From the NCBI RefSeq assembly GCF_001650405.1, contig NZ_LWCU01000007.1, positions 1-64,000 of the forward strand: a DNA stretch of 64,000 bases, written 5' to 3'. Positions 26,008 to 35,377 of this stretch are shown in pieces. Positions within the stretch are counted from its first letter, which is position 1; each line of letters begins with the position of its first letter. Both the position numbers and the translations under genes were made by a program. This stretch comes from Microbacterium sp. H83 (GTDB lineage: Bacteria > Actinomycetota > Actinomycetes > Actinomycetales > Microbacteriaceae). A model generated the notes under the pieces. It was not told where the DNA came from and searched no databases. It saw nothing but the letters and a program-made list of their open reading frames with translations.

Positions 26008-27240
26008 TCAGCCGAGGACGAGCTTGAGCTGCTCGACCGCCCAGTCCAGCTCGGTGGCGCGGATGACGATCGGCGGCGCGATGCGGATGGTCTGCCCGTG
26101 CGTGTCCTTCACCAGCACACCGCGCTCGAGGAGCTTCTCGGCGATCTGACGGCCCGTGCCCTTCGCGGGGTAGATGTCGACGCCCGCCCACAGGCCGGCG
26201 ATGCGCACCTCGGTGACGCCGTGGCCGATGAGCGGTGCGAGCGCCTCGGCCAGGTGCGCGCCCAGGGCTCGCGCACGCTCCTGGAACTCCCCCGACTCCA
26301 GCATCTCGACGACGCGCAGACCCACCGCCGCGGCGAGCGGATTGCCGCCGAAGGTGGAGCCGTGCTCGCCGGGGTGGATGACCCCCAGCACATCGGCATC
26401 GCCGACGACGGCCGAGACGGGCAGGATGCCGCCGCCGAGTGCCTTGCCCAGCAGATACAGGTCGGGGACGACGCCCTCGCGATCGCACGCGAACGTCTCG
26501 CCGACGCGACCGAGACCCGACTGGATCTCATCGGCGATGAAGAGCACGTTCTTCTCGTCGCAGATCTCGCGGATGCGGCGGAGATAGCCCTCCGGCGGGA
26601 TCACGACCCCCGCCTCGCCCTGGATCGGCTCGACGAGCACGGCCGCGGTGTCGTCGGTGATCGCGGCGGCGATGGCCTCCGCGTCTCCGTACGGGACCAC
26701 GTCGAAGCCGGGCGTGTACGGACCGAAGCCCGCGCGCGCCGACTCGTCGTCGCTGAAGCTGACGATCGTGGTGGTGCGGCCGTGGAAGTTCCCCGCCGCG
26801 ACGACGATGCGCGCCGCACCGTCGGCGATGCCCTTGACGCGGTAGCCCCAGGCGCGGGCGACCTTGATGCCGGTCTCGACGGCCTCGGCACCCGTGTTCA
26901 TCGGGAGCACCATGTCCTTGCCGGCGAGCCGGGCGAGCGCGGCGGCGAACGGCTCGAGCCGGTCGCTGCGGAATGCCCGGCTGATAAGCGTCACGCGTCC
27001 GAGCTGCTCGGTGAGAGCCGCGACGAGAGCCGGATGCCGGTGCCCGAAGTTCACGGCGGAGTACGCGGCGAGCAGGTCGAGGTACCGCTTGCCCTCGACG
27101 TCGGTCACCCACGCGCCCTCGCCGCGGGCGATCGTGACGGGCAGCGGGTGATAGTTGTGCGCGACGTGCGGCTCGGCCGCCTCGGCGGCGGGCTCCTGAA
27201 CCTGCGGAAGGGCCCCGGTGCCCGCGTCGACCGCGGTCAC
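26008..27240 (-). CDS. rocD: Ornithine aminotransferase
   Basis: A 410-residue class-III PLP aminotransferase that moves the delta-amino group of ornithine to 2-oxoglutarate, giving glutamate semialdehyde. Motifs: LLAAYSAVNFGHRHP, MNTGAEAVETGIKVAR, IADEIQSGLGRVG with the PLP-contacting Asp, LLGKALGGGILPVSAV with the Schiff-base Lys, and GEHGSTFGGNPLA. GTG 27240 overlaps the stop of the arginine hydrolase gene (GTGA). The product feeds the dehydrogenase half of PutA encoded nearby. Confidence 0.95.
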   Translation of the reverse strand: MTAVDAGTGALPQVQEPAAEAAEPHVAHNYHPLPVTIARGEGAWVTDVEGKRYLDLLAAYSAVNFGHRHPALVAALTEQLGRVTLISRAFRSDRLEPFAAALARLAGKDMVLPMNTGAEAVETGIKVARAWGYRVKGIADGAARIVVAAGNFHGRTTTIVSFSDDESARAGFGPYTPGFDVVPYGDAEAIAAAITDDTAAVLVEPIQGEAGVVIPPEGYLRRIREICDEKNVLFIADEIQSGLGRVGETFACDREGVVPDLYLLGKALGGGILPVSAVVGDADVLGVIHPGEHGSTFGGNPLAAAVGLRVVEMLESGEFQERARALGAHLAEALAPLIGHGVTEVRIAGLWAGVDIYPAKGTGRQIAEKLLERGVLVKDTHGQTIRIAPPIVIRATELDWAVEQLKLVLG

Positions 27241-28127
27241 GACCGGCCCCGCAGCTCGAGCGTGCAGCACTTGATGCCGCCGCCGCCGAGCAGCAGCTCG
27301 GACAGGTCGACGAGGATCGGGTTGTAGCCGCGCTCGCGCAGCTGCCGCTCGAAGCCCTTCGCCCGCGGCGAGATGATGACGTTGTATCCGTCGCTCGACG
27401 AGTTGAGGCCGAACACCGAGCCGTCCTCGTCGGACACGAGGATCGCCTCGGGGAAGCGCTCCTCGAGGATCGCTCGGCTCGCGTCGTCGAAGGCGCCGGG
27501 CAGATAGGCGATGTTGGCGCGCTCGGGCCCGCCGTTCTCGACGCCCTGCACGGGATCGAGCACCGCGATGGCGGTGTCGAGGTGGTAGAAGCGCGGGTCG
27601 GTGAGGGTCAGCGAGACGACCTCGCGTCCGAAGACCTCGCCCACCTCGCGGTGGCTGTCACCGGTCGAGCGGAAGCCCGTGCCCGCGAGGATCACGTCGC
27701 CGACGAGCAGGAAGTCGCCCTCGCCCTCGTTGACCTCCTCGGGGATGACGGTGTCGTATCCGGCCGCGCGGAACCAGTCGGCGAAGGCGGGCGCCTCGCC
27801 CTGGCGCTCGACGAAGCGGAACTTCGGCACATAGGCGCGGCCGTCGATGAGGAACCCGCCGTTCGCGGTGTAGACCATATCGGGGTAGCCGGCGAGGGGG
27901 TCGATGAGCTCGACCTCGTGGCCCAGCTCGACATAGAGGTCGTGCAGCTTCTGCCACTGCTCGACGGCCTTGGCGGTGTCGGTCGGCTTCGCCGGCTCCA
28001 TCCACGGGTTGATCGAGTAGTTCACCGTGAAGTGCGACGGCTCGCACATCAGGTAGTGGCGGCGGTGCGCGGTGCGCGCGGGCGCGGCGCTGACGGCGGT
28101 CTCGGACGCAGTGGTTTCGACAGACAT
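27237..28127 (-). CDS. Amidinotransferase-fold arginine hydrolase, probable arginine dihydrolase (ArgZ-like)
   Basis: A 296-residue GME-family enzyme usually labelled dimethylargininase (DdaH). Catalytic His182 lies in FYHLD and the nucleophile Cys287 in GGIKCCTLEL. The stretch CEPSHFTVNYSINPWME, PDMVYTANGG with Asn89, and VERQGEAP match, as I recall, the cyanobacterial arginine dihydrolase ArgZ, which releases ornithine and ammonia directly. Coupling to ornithine aminotransferase by an overlapping GTGA makes an ornithine product sensible. The first ~20 residues are an extra Ala/Thr-rich tail. Dimethylarginine hydrolysis remains the alternative. Confidence 0.85.
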   Translation of the reverse strand: MSVETTASETAVSAAPARTAHRRHYLMCEPSHFTVNYSINPWMEPAKPTDTAKAVEQWQKLHDLYVELGHEVELIDPLAGYPDMVYTANGGFLIDGRAYVPKFRFVERQGEAPAFADWFRAAGYDTVIPEEVNEGEGDFLLVGDVILAGTGFRSTGDSHREVGEVFGREVVSLTLTDPRFYHLDTAIAVLDPVQGVENGGPERANIAYLPGAFDDASRAILEERFPEAILVSDEDGSVFGLNSSSDGYNVIISPRAKGFERQLRERGYNPILVDLSELLLGGGGIKCCTLELRGRS

Positions 28128-28279
28128 GGGGCTCCTCGAACGAGATGCGGCGGACGCTGTCCAGGGGCCCGGCGGTCCTTCGACCCGATCCTCTCGCGGA
28201 GAGCGGACGTCGGGGAAGATGCGACTCGAGCACGCCGGCATCCATTCTGTCATTCGCGCCCTGGACGTGGCCAGAGCGC

Positions 28280-29305
28280 TCACGCCGCGCGCACGATCAC
28301 CTTGCCGACGGTGTGTCCGGCTTCGACGTGGGCGAGGGCGGACGACGCCCGATCGAAGCCGTACTCCCGCTCGATGACGGGCGTCAGCCGCCCCTGCGCG
28401 GTGAGCTCCAACAGCTTCGCGAGCACCTCCGGCCGGGGCGTGGCGGCGAGGGGGCTGATGCGGCGCGACGAGGTCGCCGACAGGAGCGCCGCCGCGATCA
28501 TGCGGGGCACCGGGCCCAGCACGTGCCCGCCGTTCCCCGTGACGAGCACGATCCTCCCTCCGTCGACGACCAGCCGCTGCAGCGCGCGGAGCTCGAGGCC
28601 CCCGGCGATGTCGATCACCGCGTCGAAGTGCGCCGCGGGGAGGGAGGAGAGCGGGGAGCGGCGGTGGTCGATCACGCGCACGGCGCCGAGGTGCTCGACG
28701 AGAGCGCTGTTGCGCTCACCGCAGGCCGCCCACACCTCCGCACCCCGCAGCGCCGCGAGCTGCACCGCGAAGGTGCCCACTCCCCCGGAGGCGCCGATCA
28801 CGAGCACGCGCGGCGACGCGCCGCCCGCGGCATCGGGCCGGAGTCCGATGCCCGCGGCGTCCAGCGCCTGCCATGCGGTGCCGCCGGCGATCGGCAGACA
28901 CGCGGCCGCCTCGACGCTCACGCCCGGCGGGATCGGCACGAGGCGTGCCGCCGGGACGGTCGTGTACGCCGCGAGTCCGCCGCCGCCGACGAGCTCACCC
29001 GCGACGACCTCGCCGATCTCGACGCCGACGACGTCGGGTCCGACCGCCACCACGGTCCCGGCGACCTCCATGCCGCGCACCGGATGCTTCGGCCTGGTCA
29101 GGCCGAAGACCGGGCGCACGAGCAGCGGATCCCCGAGCATCACGCGCACGTCGCCGGCGTTCAGCGCGGTCGCGTGGACCCGGAGCACGACCTCGCCGCG
29201 ACCGGCGTCGGGCACGGGGATCTCCTCCAGCCGGAAGCCGTCGGCCGACCCGTAGGTCTCACGTCGCCAGGCGGGCATCGTCGCGGGGATGGACGGAGGG
29301 GTCAT
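28280..29305 (-). CDS. Zinc-less NAD(P)-dependent alcohol dehydrogenase / quinone reductase (MDR)
   Basis: A 341-residue medium-chain dehydrogenase/reductase. The GroES-like N-terminal domain has ALNAGDVRVMLGDP and GMEVAGTVVAVG, and the NADPH-binding Rossmann region has VLVIGASGGVGTFAVQLA. Catalytic zinc cysteines are absent, as in quinone oxidoreductases. ATG 29305 starts one base after the XRE stop, making it the third gene of a membrane-protein/XRE/MDR operon. Substrate unknown. Confidence 0.9.
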   Translation of the reverse strand: MTPPSIPATMPAWRRETYGSADGFRLEEIPVPDAGRGEVVLRVHATALNAGDVRVMLGDPLLVRPVFGLTRPKHPVRGMEVAGTVVAVGPDVVGVEIGEVVAGELVGGGGLAAYTTVPAARLVPIPPGVSVEAAACLPIAGGTAWQALDAAGIGLRPDAAGGASPRVLVIGASGGVGTFAVQLAALRGAEVWAACGERNSALVEHLGAVRVIDHRRSPLSSLPAAHFDAVIDIAGGLELRALQRLVVDGGRIVLVTGNGGHVLGPVPRMIAAALLSATSSRRISPLAATPRPEVLAKLLELTAQGRLTPVIEREYGFDRASSALAHVEAGHTVGKVIVRAA

Positions 29306-29306
29306 C

Positions 29307-29537
29307 TCACTGCTCCTGCGTGGCGGGTTCGGGGTACTGGAAGAGGTCGTCGAGTCCGACGCCGAAGGCGCGGGCGATCTGGAACGCGAGCTCGAGCGTC
29401 GGGGAGTACTTCTCCTGCTCGATCGCGATGAGCGTCTGCCGCGTCACGCCGATGCGGCGGGCGAGCTCGGCCTGGGTGAGGCCGGCGCCCTCGCGGTGCA
29501 CGCGGATGCTGTTGGAGACGAGCGTCGGCTTGACCAT
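29307..29537 (-). CDS. Short XRE-family regulator
   Basis: A 76-residue protein consisting almost only of a Cro/C1 helix-turn-helix ([57 protein letters not shown]). Such short regulators commonly sit beside a small membrane protein and control their own operon. Its ATG overlaps the stop of the membrane gene by one base. The large inverted repeat at 29987-30040 is its probable operator. Confidence 0.92.
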   Translation of the reverse strand: MVKPTLVSNSIRVHREGAGLTQAELARRIGVTRQTLIAIEQEKYSPTLELAFQIARAFGVGLDDLFQYPEPATQEQ

Positions 29538-29971
29538 CAGACGAGGCCCCGGCGGTACGCGATCACCCGGGCGATGCTGCCCACGATCGCCGACACCGCG
29601 AAGCCCGCGTACATGGTGTTCGCGATCCAGAAGACGTCGGCGCCCACGGCGCACAGAGCGATGACCCCGAGCCCCGCGATGACCACGAAGCCCTGTTCGA
29701 CACGAGCTCCCATCCGGCTGATGTCCCGGTCGCGGATGTCGGACCTGCCGACGCCGTCGGGGTCGCGCGCTCCGGCCACCATCCCCCAGACGATGCTGAC
29801 GACGATCGACACGACGATCCCGAGGCCGATCGTCCACAGCATCAGCGGCAGCCAGTCGACGTCGGTGAGCGGACCGTCGCCGGCCCGCTGCACGACGAGG
29901 ACGACGTAGACCGTGATCGCGATCACCGCGACGACGAGACCGGCCCAGGCGTTGCGCTCCTGGTAGACCAT
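29537..29971 (-). CDS. Four-helix membrane protein, XRE-associated
   Basis: A 144-residue integral membrane protein with four hydrophobic segments: [58 protein letters not shown] and [20 protein letters not shown]. It resembles the DUF2178-type proteins paired with short XRE regulators; function unknown. ATG 29971 has a GAGGAG ribosome-binding site. First gene of the three-gene operon under the inverted-repeat promoter. Confidence 0.87.
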   Translation of the reverse strand: MVYQERNAWAGLVVAVIAITVYVVLVVQRAGDGPLTDVDWLPLMLWTIGLGIVVSIVVSIVWGMVAGARDPDGVGRSDIRDRDISRMGARVEQGFVVIAGLGVIALCAVGADVFWIANTMYAGFAVSAIVGSIARVIAYRRGLV

Positions 29972-29986
29972 GATCACTCCTCTGTC

Positions 29987-30040
29987 AAAGATTCTTGACA
30001 TGAGAGTACGTCGACCCGAAGGTCGATGTCAAGAATCTTT
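29987..30040 (-). promoter_or_regulatory. Promoter with 15-bp perfect inverted repeat (XRE operator)
   Basis: AAAGATTCTTGACAT (29987-30001) and its exact complement (30026-30040) flank a 24-base centre that itself contains TCGACC-CGAA-GGTCGA. Reading the minus strand, TTGACA lies in the upstream arm, followed by an 18-base spacer and TACTCT; the second arm lies just downstream of the start site. A dimer binding both arms would bracket the promoter. The structure could also end transcription from putA. Confidence 0.75.
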
Positions 30041-30048
30041 TACACAGG

Positions 30049-33000
30049 TCAGATGACCGAGGCACTCCAGTCGTCGGGGTTTCCGTAGCGGTGCGCTGTG
30101 ATGGTGATCGCCTGCTCGTGCACGAACGGCAGCAGCTCGATGCGACCGGCCGACGTGACGTCGCCGTCGTACACCGCGATGTCCGGGTCGCCGTCGACCG
30201 CGGCCGCGAGCGCCCGATGCAGCGCCGCGACGGCATCCCGCGATCCGATGAGCCGGACCCGACTCGGGCGCGGCGATGCCTCGACCGACGCGAGCGGTTC
30301 GTCGGCGTCGGCACGCCCCCGCACGCGATCGATCCACTCGTCGTCGCTCTCGAGGAAGACGACGGCGCCGAGCTCGCCGAGCGCATGGCGCACCGCCGCC
30401 GGAAGGCCGACGGGGGTCGACAGGGTGAAGCCGGCCCCCGCGCGCACCGCGGCGACGACGACCCGCAGCAGCTGCTGCCACTCCGCGTCGGCCGTGGCCC
30501 GGATCGCGACGGGGACCGGACGGTATCGGAACAGGTTGCGCTCCACGCCGAGGCGCGACACGTCGCGCACCTGGCCGAACTCCCTGTCCCAGGCCAGCGC
30601 GTCGGAGAGCGCCGATCGCCGCAGCCACTCGAACGACTCGAACGCGAGCGAGGGCTGTGCGGACTCGATCAGGGCGGTGATCCGCGAGTCGAGGCCGCGC
30701 AGGTGCAGCGTGCTCGACGCGGGTCCCGAGCCGGTCGCGTGCCAGCGTCCGAGACCGATGAGATAGTTCGGCCCACCCGCCTTGGCGCCGGGGCCGACGG
30801 ACGAGCGCTTCCACCCGCCGAACGGCTGCCGCTGCACGATGGCGCCCGTGATGCCGCGGTTGACGTAGAGGTTGCCCGCCTGCACCCGGTCGAGCCACCG
30901 TTCGAGGTCGGCCGGGTCCTGCGTGTGCAGACCTGCCGTGAGGCCGTACGCCACGGCGTTCTGCAGCTCGATCGCGCGCTCGAGCGTGGGCGCGTGCATG
31001 ACCCCGAGCACCGGGCCGAAGAACTCCTCGGTGTGGAACCGGGACCCGGGCTGCACGCCCACGCGGATGCCGGGACGCCACAGCCGTCCGCTCGGGTCGT
31101 CGGCCGCGACCGCCGGCTCGATCAGCCACTGCTCCTCGCCCTCGAGCTCGGTGAGAGCCCACGCGAGCTTGCCCTGCGGTCGCTCGATCACGGGCCCGAC
31201 CTCGGCGCGCGGATCGGTGGGCCAGCCGACGTGCAGCGACCTCGTGGCATCCGCCAGCTGACGGGCGAAGCGCGCGGAGCGGCCGACGGGGCCGACGAGG
31301 ATCGCGAGCGACGCGGCGGAGCACTTCTGCCCCGCATGCCCGAACGCGCTGCGCACGAGGTCGGCGACGGCGAGATCGAGGTCGGCCGAGGGCGTGACGA
31401 TCATCGCGTTCTTGCCGCTGGTCTCGGCGAGCAGCGGCAGGTCGGGGCGCCACGAGCGGAACAGCGCGGCGGTCTCCCACGAACCCGTGAGGATCACGCG
31501 GTCGACGGCCTCGTGGGAGATCAGCGCACGACCGAGGTCGCCCTCCTCGATGTCCGCGAGCACCAGGACGTCCCGCGGGACTCCGGCCTCCCAGAGCGTC
31601 TCGGCGATGACGGCCGCGCAGCGGCGCGCCTGCGGGGCCGGCTTGAACACCACTCCCGATCCCGCGGCGAGGGCGGCGAGCACGCCGCCGGCCGGGATCG
31701 CGAGCGGGAAGTTCCACGGCGGGGTGACCACGGTCACGCGCGCCGGCTCGAACGCGGCGCCGGCGACGGCATCCAGCTCCCTGGCCTTCGCGGCGTAGTA
31801 CCGGGCGAAGTCGACGGTCTCGCTGACCTCGATGTCCGCCTCGGCGAGCACCTTGCCGGTCTCGGACGCCGCGACCTCGATGAGGTCGCCGCGTCGAGCC
31901 TCGAGGGCGACGGCCGCGCGCAGCAGGACGTCGGCGCGCTCGGCCGCGGGACGAGCCCCCCAGAGGATGCCGGACTCGGCCGCACCGGAGATGGCGCTCT
32001 CGAGCGCGGCGACGTCGTCGATGCGCGCGGCCTCGATGGTCGTCTGCCCGAGCGTCGAGGCGTCGATGCGTCCGTGAACGTCGCGCGCCCAGTCGCGATT
32101 GGTCGGCAGCGAGGGGTCGCTGTCGGGGGTGTTGGCGAATCCCGGGACTCCGCCCGACCCCTCGTCGAGCTCGCGCGGGGCGTACACGGCGGTCTCGAGG
32201 AACGCCTCCGAGGCGTCGTCGGATCCGCGGGAGATCCCGAGGACCGCCTGCGTGAGATCGTGCTCGGGGACCGGGACCGCGGGCACGGGACGCACGGATT
32301 CGTGCACGGGGACCTGTCGATCCTGGGTGCGACGCGGACCCGTGTGCAGCGTCGGCGACGTCGACCGGTCGAGCGCGTCGAGGAACCGGTCGCGCTCTCG
32401 GACGAACAGAGCCTCCTCGTCGCCGAGCCGGAACGCCGCCGAGAGGAAGTTGTCCGAGGACGCGTTCTCCTCGAGGCGGCGCACGAGGTAGCTGATCGCG
32501 ACGTCGAACTCGGCGGGCTTCACGACCGGGACGTAGAGCAGCACCTCGCCGACCTCGCGCGACACCGCCTGCACCTGCCCCTGGGCCATGCCGAGCAGCA
32601 TCTCGAACTCGATCGGCGGCTGACCGGCGGCGACGTCGGCAGCCGGACCTCTGGCGACGATCCCGCGTTCGCCGGCCAGCAGCCAGGCGTAGGCGATGCC
32701 GAACAGGTTGTGACCGGCGATCCCGAGCCGCACCGCCCGCACGTTCTCGGGGCGCAGCGCCCAGTCGAGGCAGCGGAGGTAGTTGGCGTCCGTGTCGAGC
32801 TTGGTGTCGTAGGGGGCCTGCGGCCACCCGTGCATCCGCGCCTCGACCTGCTCCATCGCCAGATTCGCACCCTTGACGAGGCGCACCTTGATCGCGGCGC
32901 CGCCGTGGTCGACCCGGTCGCGCGCCCAGGCCGTGAGCTCCTGCAGGGCCGGCAGGGCGTCGGGCAGATAGGCCTGCAGCACGATGCCCGCTTCGAGGCG

Positions 33001-33786
33001 CTCGAGCCGCGGGTCCTCGAGCAGACGGGTGAAGACCACGATCGTCAGGTCGAGATCGCGGTACTCCTCCATGTCGAGGTTGATGAACGTGCCGTCGTGG
33101 GCCGCCGTGAGGTAGAGCGGCAGCAGTCTCTCGACGACCGCGTCGACCACCTGATCGAAGGCCCACATCGAGATGTGGCTGATGATCGCCGAGACCTTGA
33201 CCGAGACGTAGTCGACGTCAGGGCGGCGGATCAGCTCGTGGATGCCGTCGAGGCGACGCTTCGCCTCGGCCTCCCCGAGCACGGCCTCGCCGAGGAGGTT
33301 GAGGTTCAGGCGGGCTCCCGTGGCGCGGATCCTCTCGATCGCCGGGCCGAGCTTGGCCGGACGGGCGTCGACCACGAGGTGGCCGACCATCTCGCGCAGC
33401 ACCCGGCGGGCGATGGGCACGACGGGGGCCGGCAGGACGGGCGCGACTCCCCCGCCGATCCGGACGGCGGACCGCAGGTACCACGGCAGGAACTCGGGCA
33501 CGATCGGCGCGATGCGATGCAGGCGCGATGCCGCGGCGCCGAGACTCTCCGGGCGCATGACGCCGTCGACGAATCCGAGAGTGAACGGCAGACCGTTCGC
33601 ATCCTGCAGGACCCCCGCGAGGCGCTCGGCGGCCGGATCGACGTCCGCGGCCGCGGACTCGACCACCCAGCGGCGCGCGAGCGCGACGGCCCGGTCCGCG
33701 AGAGAAGCGCTCGCGTCGGAGGACGGGACGGATGCGGCTTCGCTCTCGGGGGATGCACCCTCCGAGGGCAGCGACGGGTCGGCCAT
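30049..33786 (-). CDS. putA: Bifunctional proline dehydrogenase / L-glutamate gamma-semialdehyde dehydrogenase
   Basis: A 1245-residue PutA. The proline dehydrogenase barrel covers roughly residues 70-440 (KVSAIISHISMW, FINLDMEEYRDLDLT, GAAIKVRLVKGANLAMEQ, RLGIAGHNLFGIAYA). The aldehyde dehydrogenase domain spans about 570-1080 (TPPWNFPLAIPAGGVLAALAAGSGVVFKPAPQ and ETSGKNAMIV, catalytic Cys in GHAGQKCSAAS, TEEFFGPVLGV). A ~150-residue C-terminal domain follows. No DNA-binding ribbon-helix-helix domain, so it is not a repressor. It oxidises proline, passing electrons to quinone, and takes glutamate semialdehyde from RocD to glutamate. Confidence 0.96.
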   Translation of the reverse strand: MADPSLPSEGASPESEAASVPSSDASASLADRAVALARRWVVESAAADVDPAAERLAGVLQDANGLPFTLGFVDGVMRPESLGAAASRLHRIAPIVPEFLPWYLRSAVRIGGGVAPVLPAPVVPIARRVLREMVGHLVVDARPAKLGPAIERIRATGARLNLNLLGEAVLGEAEAKRRLDGIHELIRRPDVDYVSVKVSAIISHISMWAFDQVVDAVVERLLPLYLTAAHDGTFINLDMEEYRDLDLTIVVFTRLLEDPRLERLEAGIVLQAYLPDALPALQELTAWARDRVDHGGAAIKVRLVKGANLAMEQVEARMHGWPQAPYDTKLDTDANYLRCLDWALRPENVRAVRLGIAGHNLFGIAYAWLLAGERGIVARGPAADVAAGQPPIEFEMLLGMAQGQVQAVSREVGEVLLYVPVVKPAEFDVAISYLVRRLEENASSDNFLSAAFRLGDEEALFVRERDRFLDALDRSTSPTLHTGPRRTQDRQVPVHESVRPVPAVPVPEHDLTQAVLGISRGSDDASEAFLETAVYAPRELDEGSGGVPGFANTPDSDPSLPTNRDWARDVHGRIDASTLGQTTIEAARIDDVAALESAISGAAESGILWGARPAAERADVLLRAAVALEARRGDLIEVAASETGKVLAEADIEVSETVDFARYYAAKARELDAVAGAAFEPARVTVVTPPWNFPLAIPAGGVLAALAAGSGVVFKPAPQARRCAAVIAETLWEAGVPRDVLVLADIEEGDLGRALISHEAVDRVILTGSWETAALFRSWRPDLPLLAETSGKNAMIVTPSADLDLAVADLVRSAFGHAGQKCSAASLAILVGPVGRSARFARQLADATRSLHVGWPTDPRAEVGPVIERPQGKLAWALTELEGEEQWLIEPAVAADDPSGRLWRPGIRVGVQPGSRFHTEEFFGPVLGVMHAPTLERAIELQNAVAYGLTAGLHTQDPADLERWLDRVQAGNLYVNRGITGAIVQRQPFGGWKRSSVGPGAKAGGPNYLIGLGRWHATGSGPASSTLHLRGLDSRITALIESAQPSLAFESFEWLRRSALSDALAWDREFGQVRDVSRLGVERNLFRYRPVPVAIRATADAEWQQLLRVVVAAVRAGAGFTLSTPVGLPAAVRHALGELGAVVFLESDDEWIDRVRGRADADEPLASVEASPRPSRVRLIGSRDAVAALHRALAAAVDGDPDIAVYDGDVTSAGRIELLPFVHEQAITITAHRYGNPDDWSASVI

Positions 33787-33843
33787 GCCCTCAGCCTAGA
33801 TCTGCGGGCGGCGCCTGCCGCCGAACGACGGGCGGTGGCGCGC

Positions 33844-34683
33844 TCAGCGCTCGGCGATCATCTCCGCGTAGCCCTCGCGGAACGTCGGGTATCGGAGCTC
33901 GCCGAGCAGCTGCCGCGCCAGGCCGCCGTCGAGCACGGTGCCGCCGCCGACCGGCGGGTCGACTGCAGGCGGGGCGGCGACGCCCAGCTCGGCGGCGATG
34001 AAGGCCGCGACCTCTCCGAGCAGCACCGGCTCCCGATCGACGCCGTGCACCAGCGCGGGCGGCGTCTCGGCGCGCACCAGGGCATCGAGCAGCCGCACGA
34101 CATCGGTCTCGTGGATGCGGTTGGTCCGCCGCGTGCCGTCGACCGCGTCGCCGGCGAGCACCCGACGGATCAGGGAGTCGCGGCCGGGGCCGTAGATCCC
34201 CGCCGGTCGCACGACGATCGCGCCGAACAGATCCCTGGCCAGCTGCTCGCCCTCCGCGAGGGCGGTGCCGCCCGGGCTCGTGGCCCTCGTCTCGTCCGCC
34301 TCGGTCAGCGGCGTCGGCCCCGGACGCCCTTCGAACACCCGCGTCGACGACACGAACACGACCCGCGACGGCACCCGCGGCAGCGCGTCGGCGAGAGCGG
34401 GCAGCGCGAGGGGATAGATCGACCCGCGGTCCGACTCCGCGCGGCTCGGCGGCAGCGTCACGACGACCGAGTCGAACTCGGGCAGCTCATCGGCCAACGG
34501 CTTCTCGAGGTCGGCCGCGATGGTCCGGAAGCCCGAGGGCAGCGCCCCCGCGGTGCGGCGGATCGCGGTGACCTCGCCGCCGGACGCGAGCACCTTCTCC
34601 CCGAGCCGGATGCCGATCTTGCCGCACCCGACGAGCAGCGTCCTGCCCGGCATCCGCAGTCCGAGGCCCCAGGATGTCGTCAT
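33844..34683 (-). CDS. NAD(P)-dependent epimerase/reductase-like protein (YeeZ type)
   Basis: A 279-residue atypical SDR. The N-terminal nucleotide motif LLVGCGKIGIRLGEKVLASG begins near residue 15, FVSSTRVFEGRPGPTPLTE lies mid-protein and VVRPAGIYGPGRDSLI follows. It lacks a clear YxxxK, as in the YeeZ/sugar-epimerase-like group. ATG 34683 comes three bases after the thioesterase stop, so the two genes form an operon. Function unknown. Confidence 0.85.
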   Translation of the reverse strand: MTTSWGLGLRMPGRTLLVGCGKIGIRLGEKVLASGGEVTAIRRTAGALPSGFRTIAADLEKPLADELPEFDSVVVTLPPSRAESDRGSIYPLALPALADALPRVPSRVVFVSSTRVFEGRPGPTPLTEADETRATSPGGTALAEGEQLARDLFGAIVVRPAGIYGPGRDSLIRRVLAGDAVDGTRRTNRIHETDVVRLLDALVRAETPPALVHGVDREPVLLGEVAAFIAAELGVAAPPAVDPPVGGGTVLDGGLARQLLGELRYPTFREGYAEMIAER

Positions 34684-34686
34684 CGG

Positions 34687-35247
34687 TCAGCTCCACACAC
34701 TCGGCGCAGGGGTGCGGGTCGGCGGAAGAGCGGATGCTGCGGCCCAGTCGTGCACCCAGGCGTCGATCTCCGGCACGCCATCGGGCTTGCCGACCGCGGC
34801 GAACAGCTCCTCATTGCTCACCGTACCGCCCGAACGGCGCAGCATCCGCGCGCGGACGATGGCCCGCGCGTAGACCTCGCCGTCGACGACCGCGCGATGG
34901 TCGAGGAACAGCGCCTTGTCGTCGTGCCCGATGAAGCGGGACTGCACCTCGAAGCGCTGCCACAGCTGGAGAGACTTGCGGAACGTGATGGTCTCGCTCG
35001 AGACGACCGCGTACCAGCCGCGGTCCTTCATCGCGTCGAACAGTCCGGTGCGGATCAGCAGGTCCCAGCGGCCGAGGTCGAACAGCGACAGGTACCGTCC
35101 GTTGTTCATGTGGCGGAGGATGTCGATGTCCGTCGGCAGCGTGGTGAGCGCCACGGTGCCGATCGCCGTCGGGTCGAGCGCCTGACCCCGTCGGACGCGC
35201 CGCCGTGCGGAGAGGATGACGAGGAGGGTGCGCCAGATCACGTTCAC
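34687..35247 (-). CDS. Hotdog-fold acyl-CoA thioesterase
   Basis: About 186 residues. The hotdog (4HBT) fold carries TDIDILRHMNNGRYLSLFDLGRWDLLIRTGLF, with the family acidic residue in MNNGRY. A hydrophobic N-terminal helix (NVIWRTLLVILSARRR) may anchor it to the membrane or a partner. GTG 35247 matches the usual start of this group, although an in-frame GTG at 35274 would add nine residues. Expected to hydrolyse acyl-CoA. Upstream partner of the SDR gene. Confidence 0.85.
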   Translation of the reverse strand: MNVIWRTLLVILSARRRVRRGQALDPTAIGTVALTTLPTDIDILRHMNNGRYLSLFDLGRWDLLIRTGLFDAMKDRGWYAVVSSETITFRKSLQLWQRFEVQSRFIGHDDKALFLDHRAVVDGEVYARAIVRARMLRRSGGTVSNEELFAAVGKPDGVPEIDAWVHDWAAASALPPTRTPAPSVWS

Positions 35248-35377
35248 GAGTGTCGATCGTAGCCATCGGCGCACGTTCGGCGAACTTCGTTGTGCGATTC
35301 CTCCACCCTCTCGGGCAGCGGTCGGGGCGGCATCCGCCCGATTTCGCGATCCGATATGCCGCGCGTAGAGTCACGGC

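Noticed and set aside
29307-29971. XRE/membrane-protein pair as a toxin-antitoxin or prophage repressor
   Set aside because: The membrane protein is a four-helix protein without toxin features, and no phage genes are nearby; a simple autoregulated operon explains it.
30091-35262. Very long open frame (about 1700 codons) on the plus strand
   Set aside because: It runs antisense to putA and the two following genes, is rich in Arg, Glu and His without any domain, and reflects the GC-skewed third positions of the real minus-strand genes.
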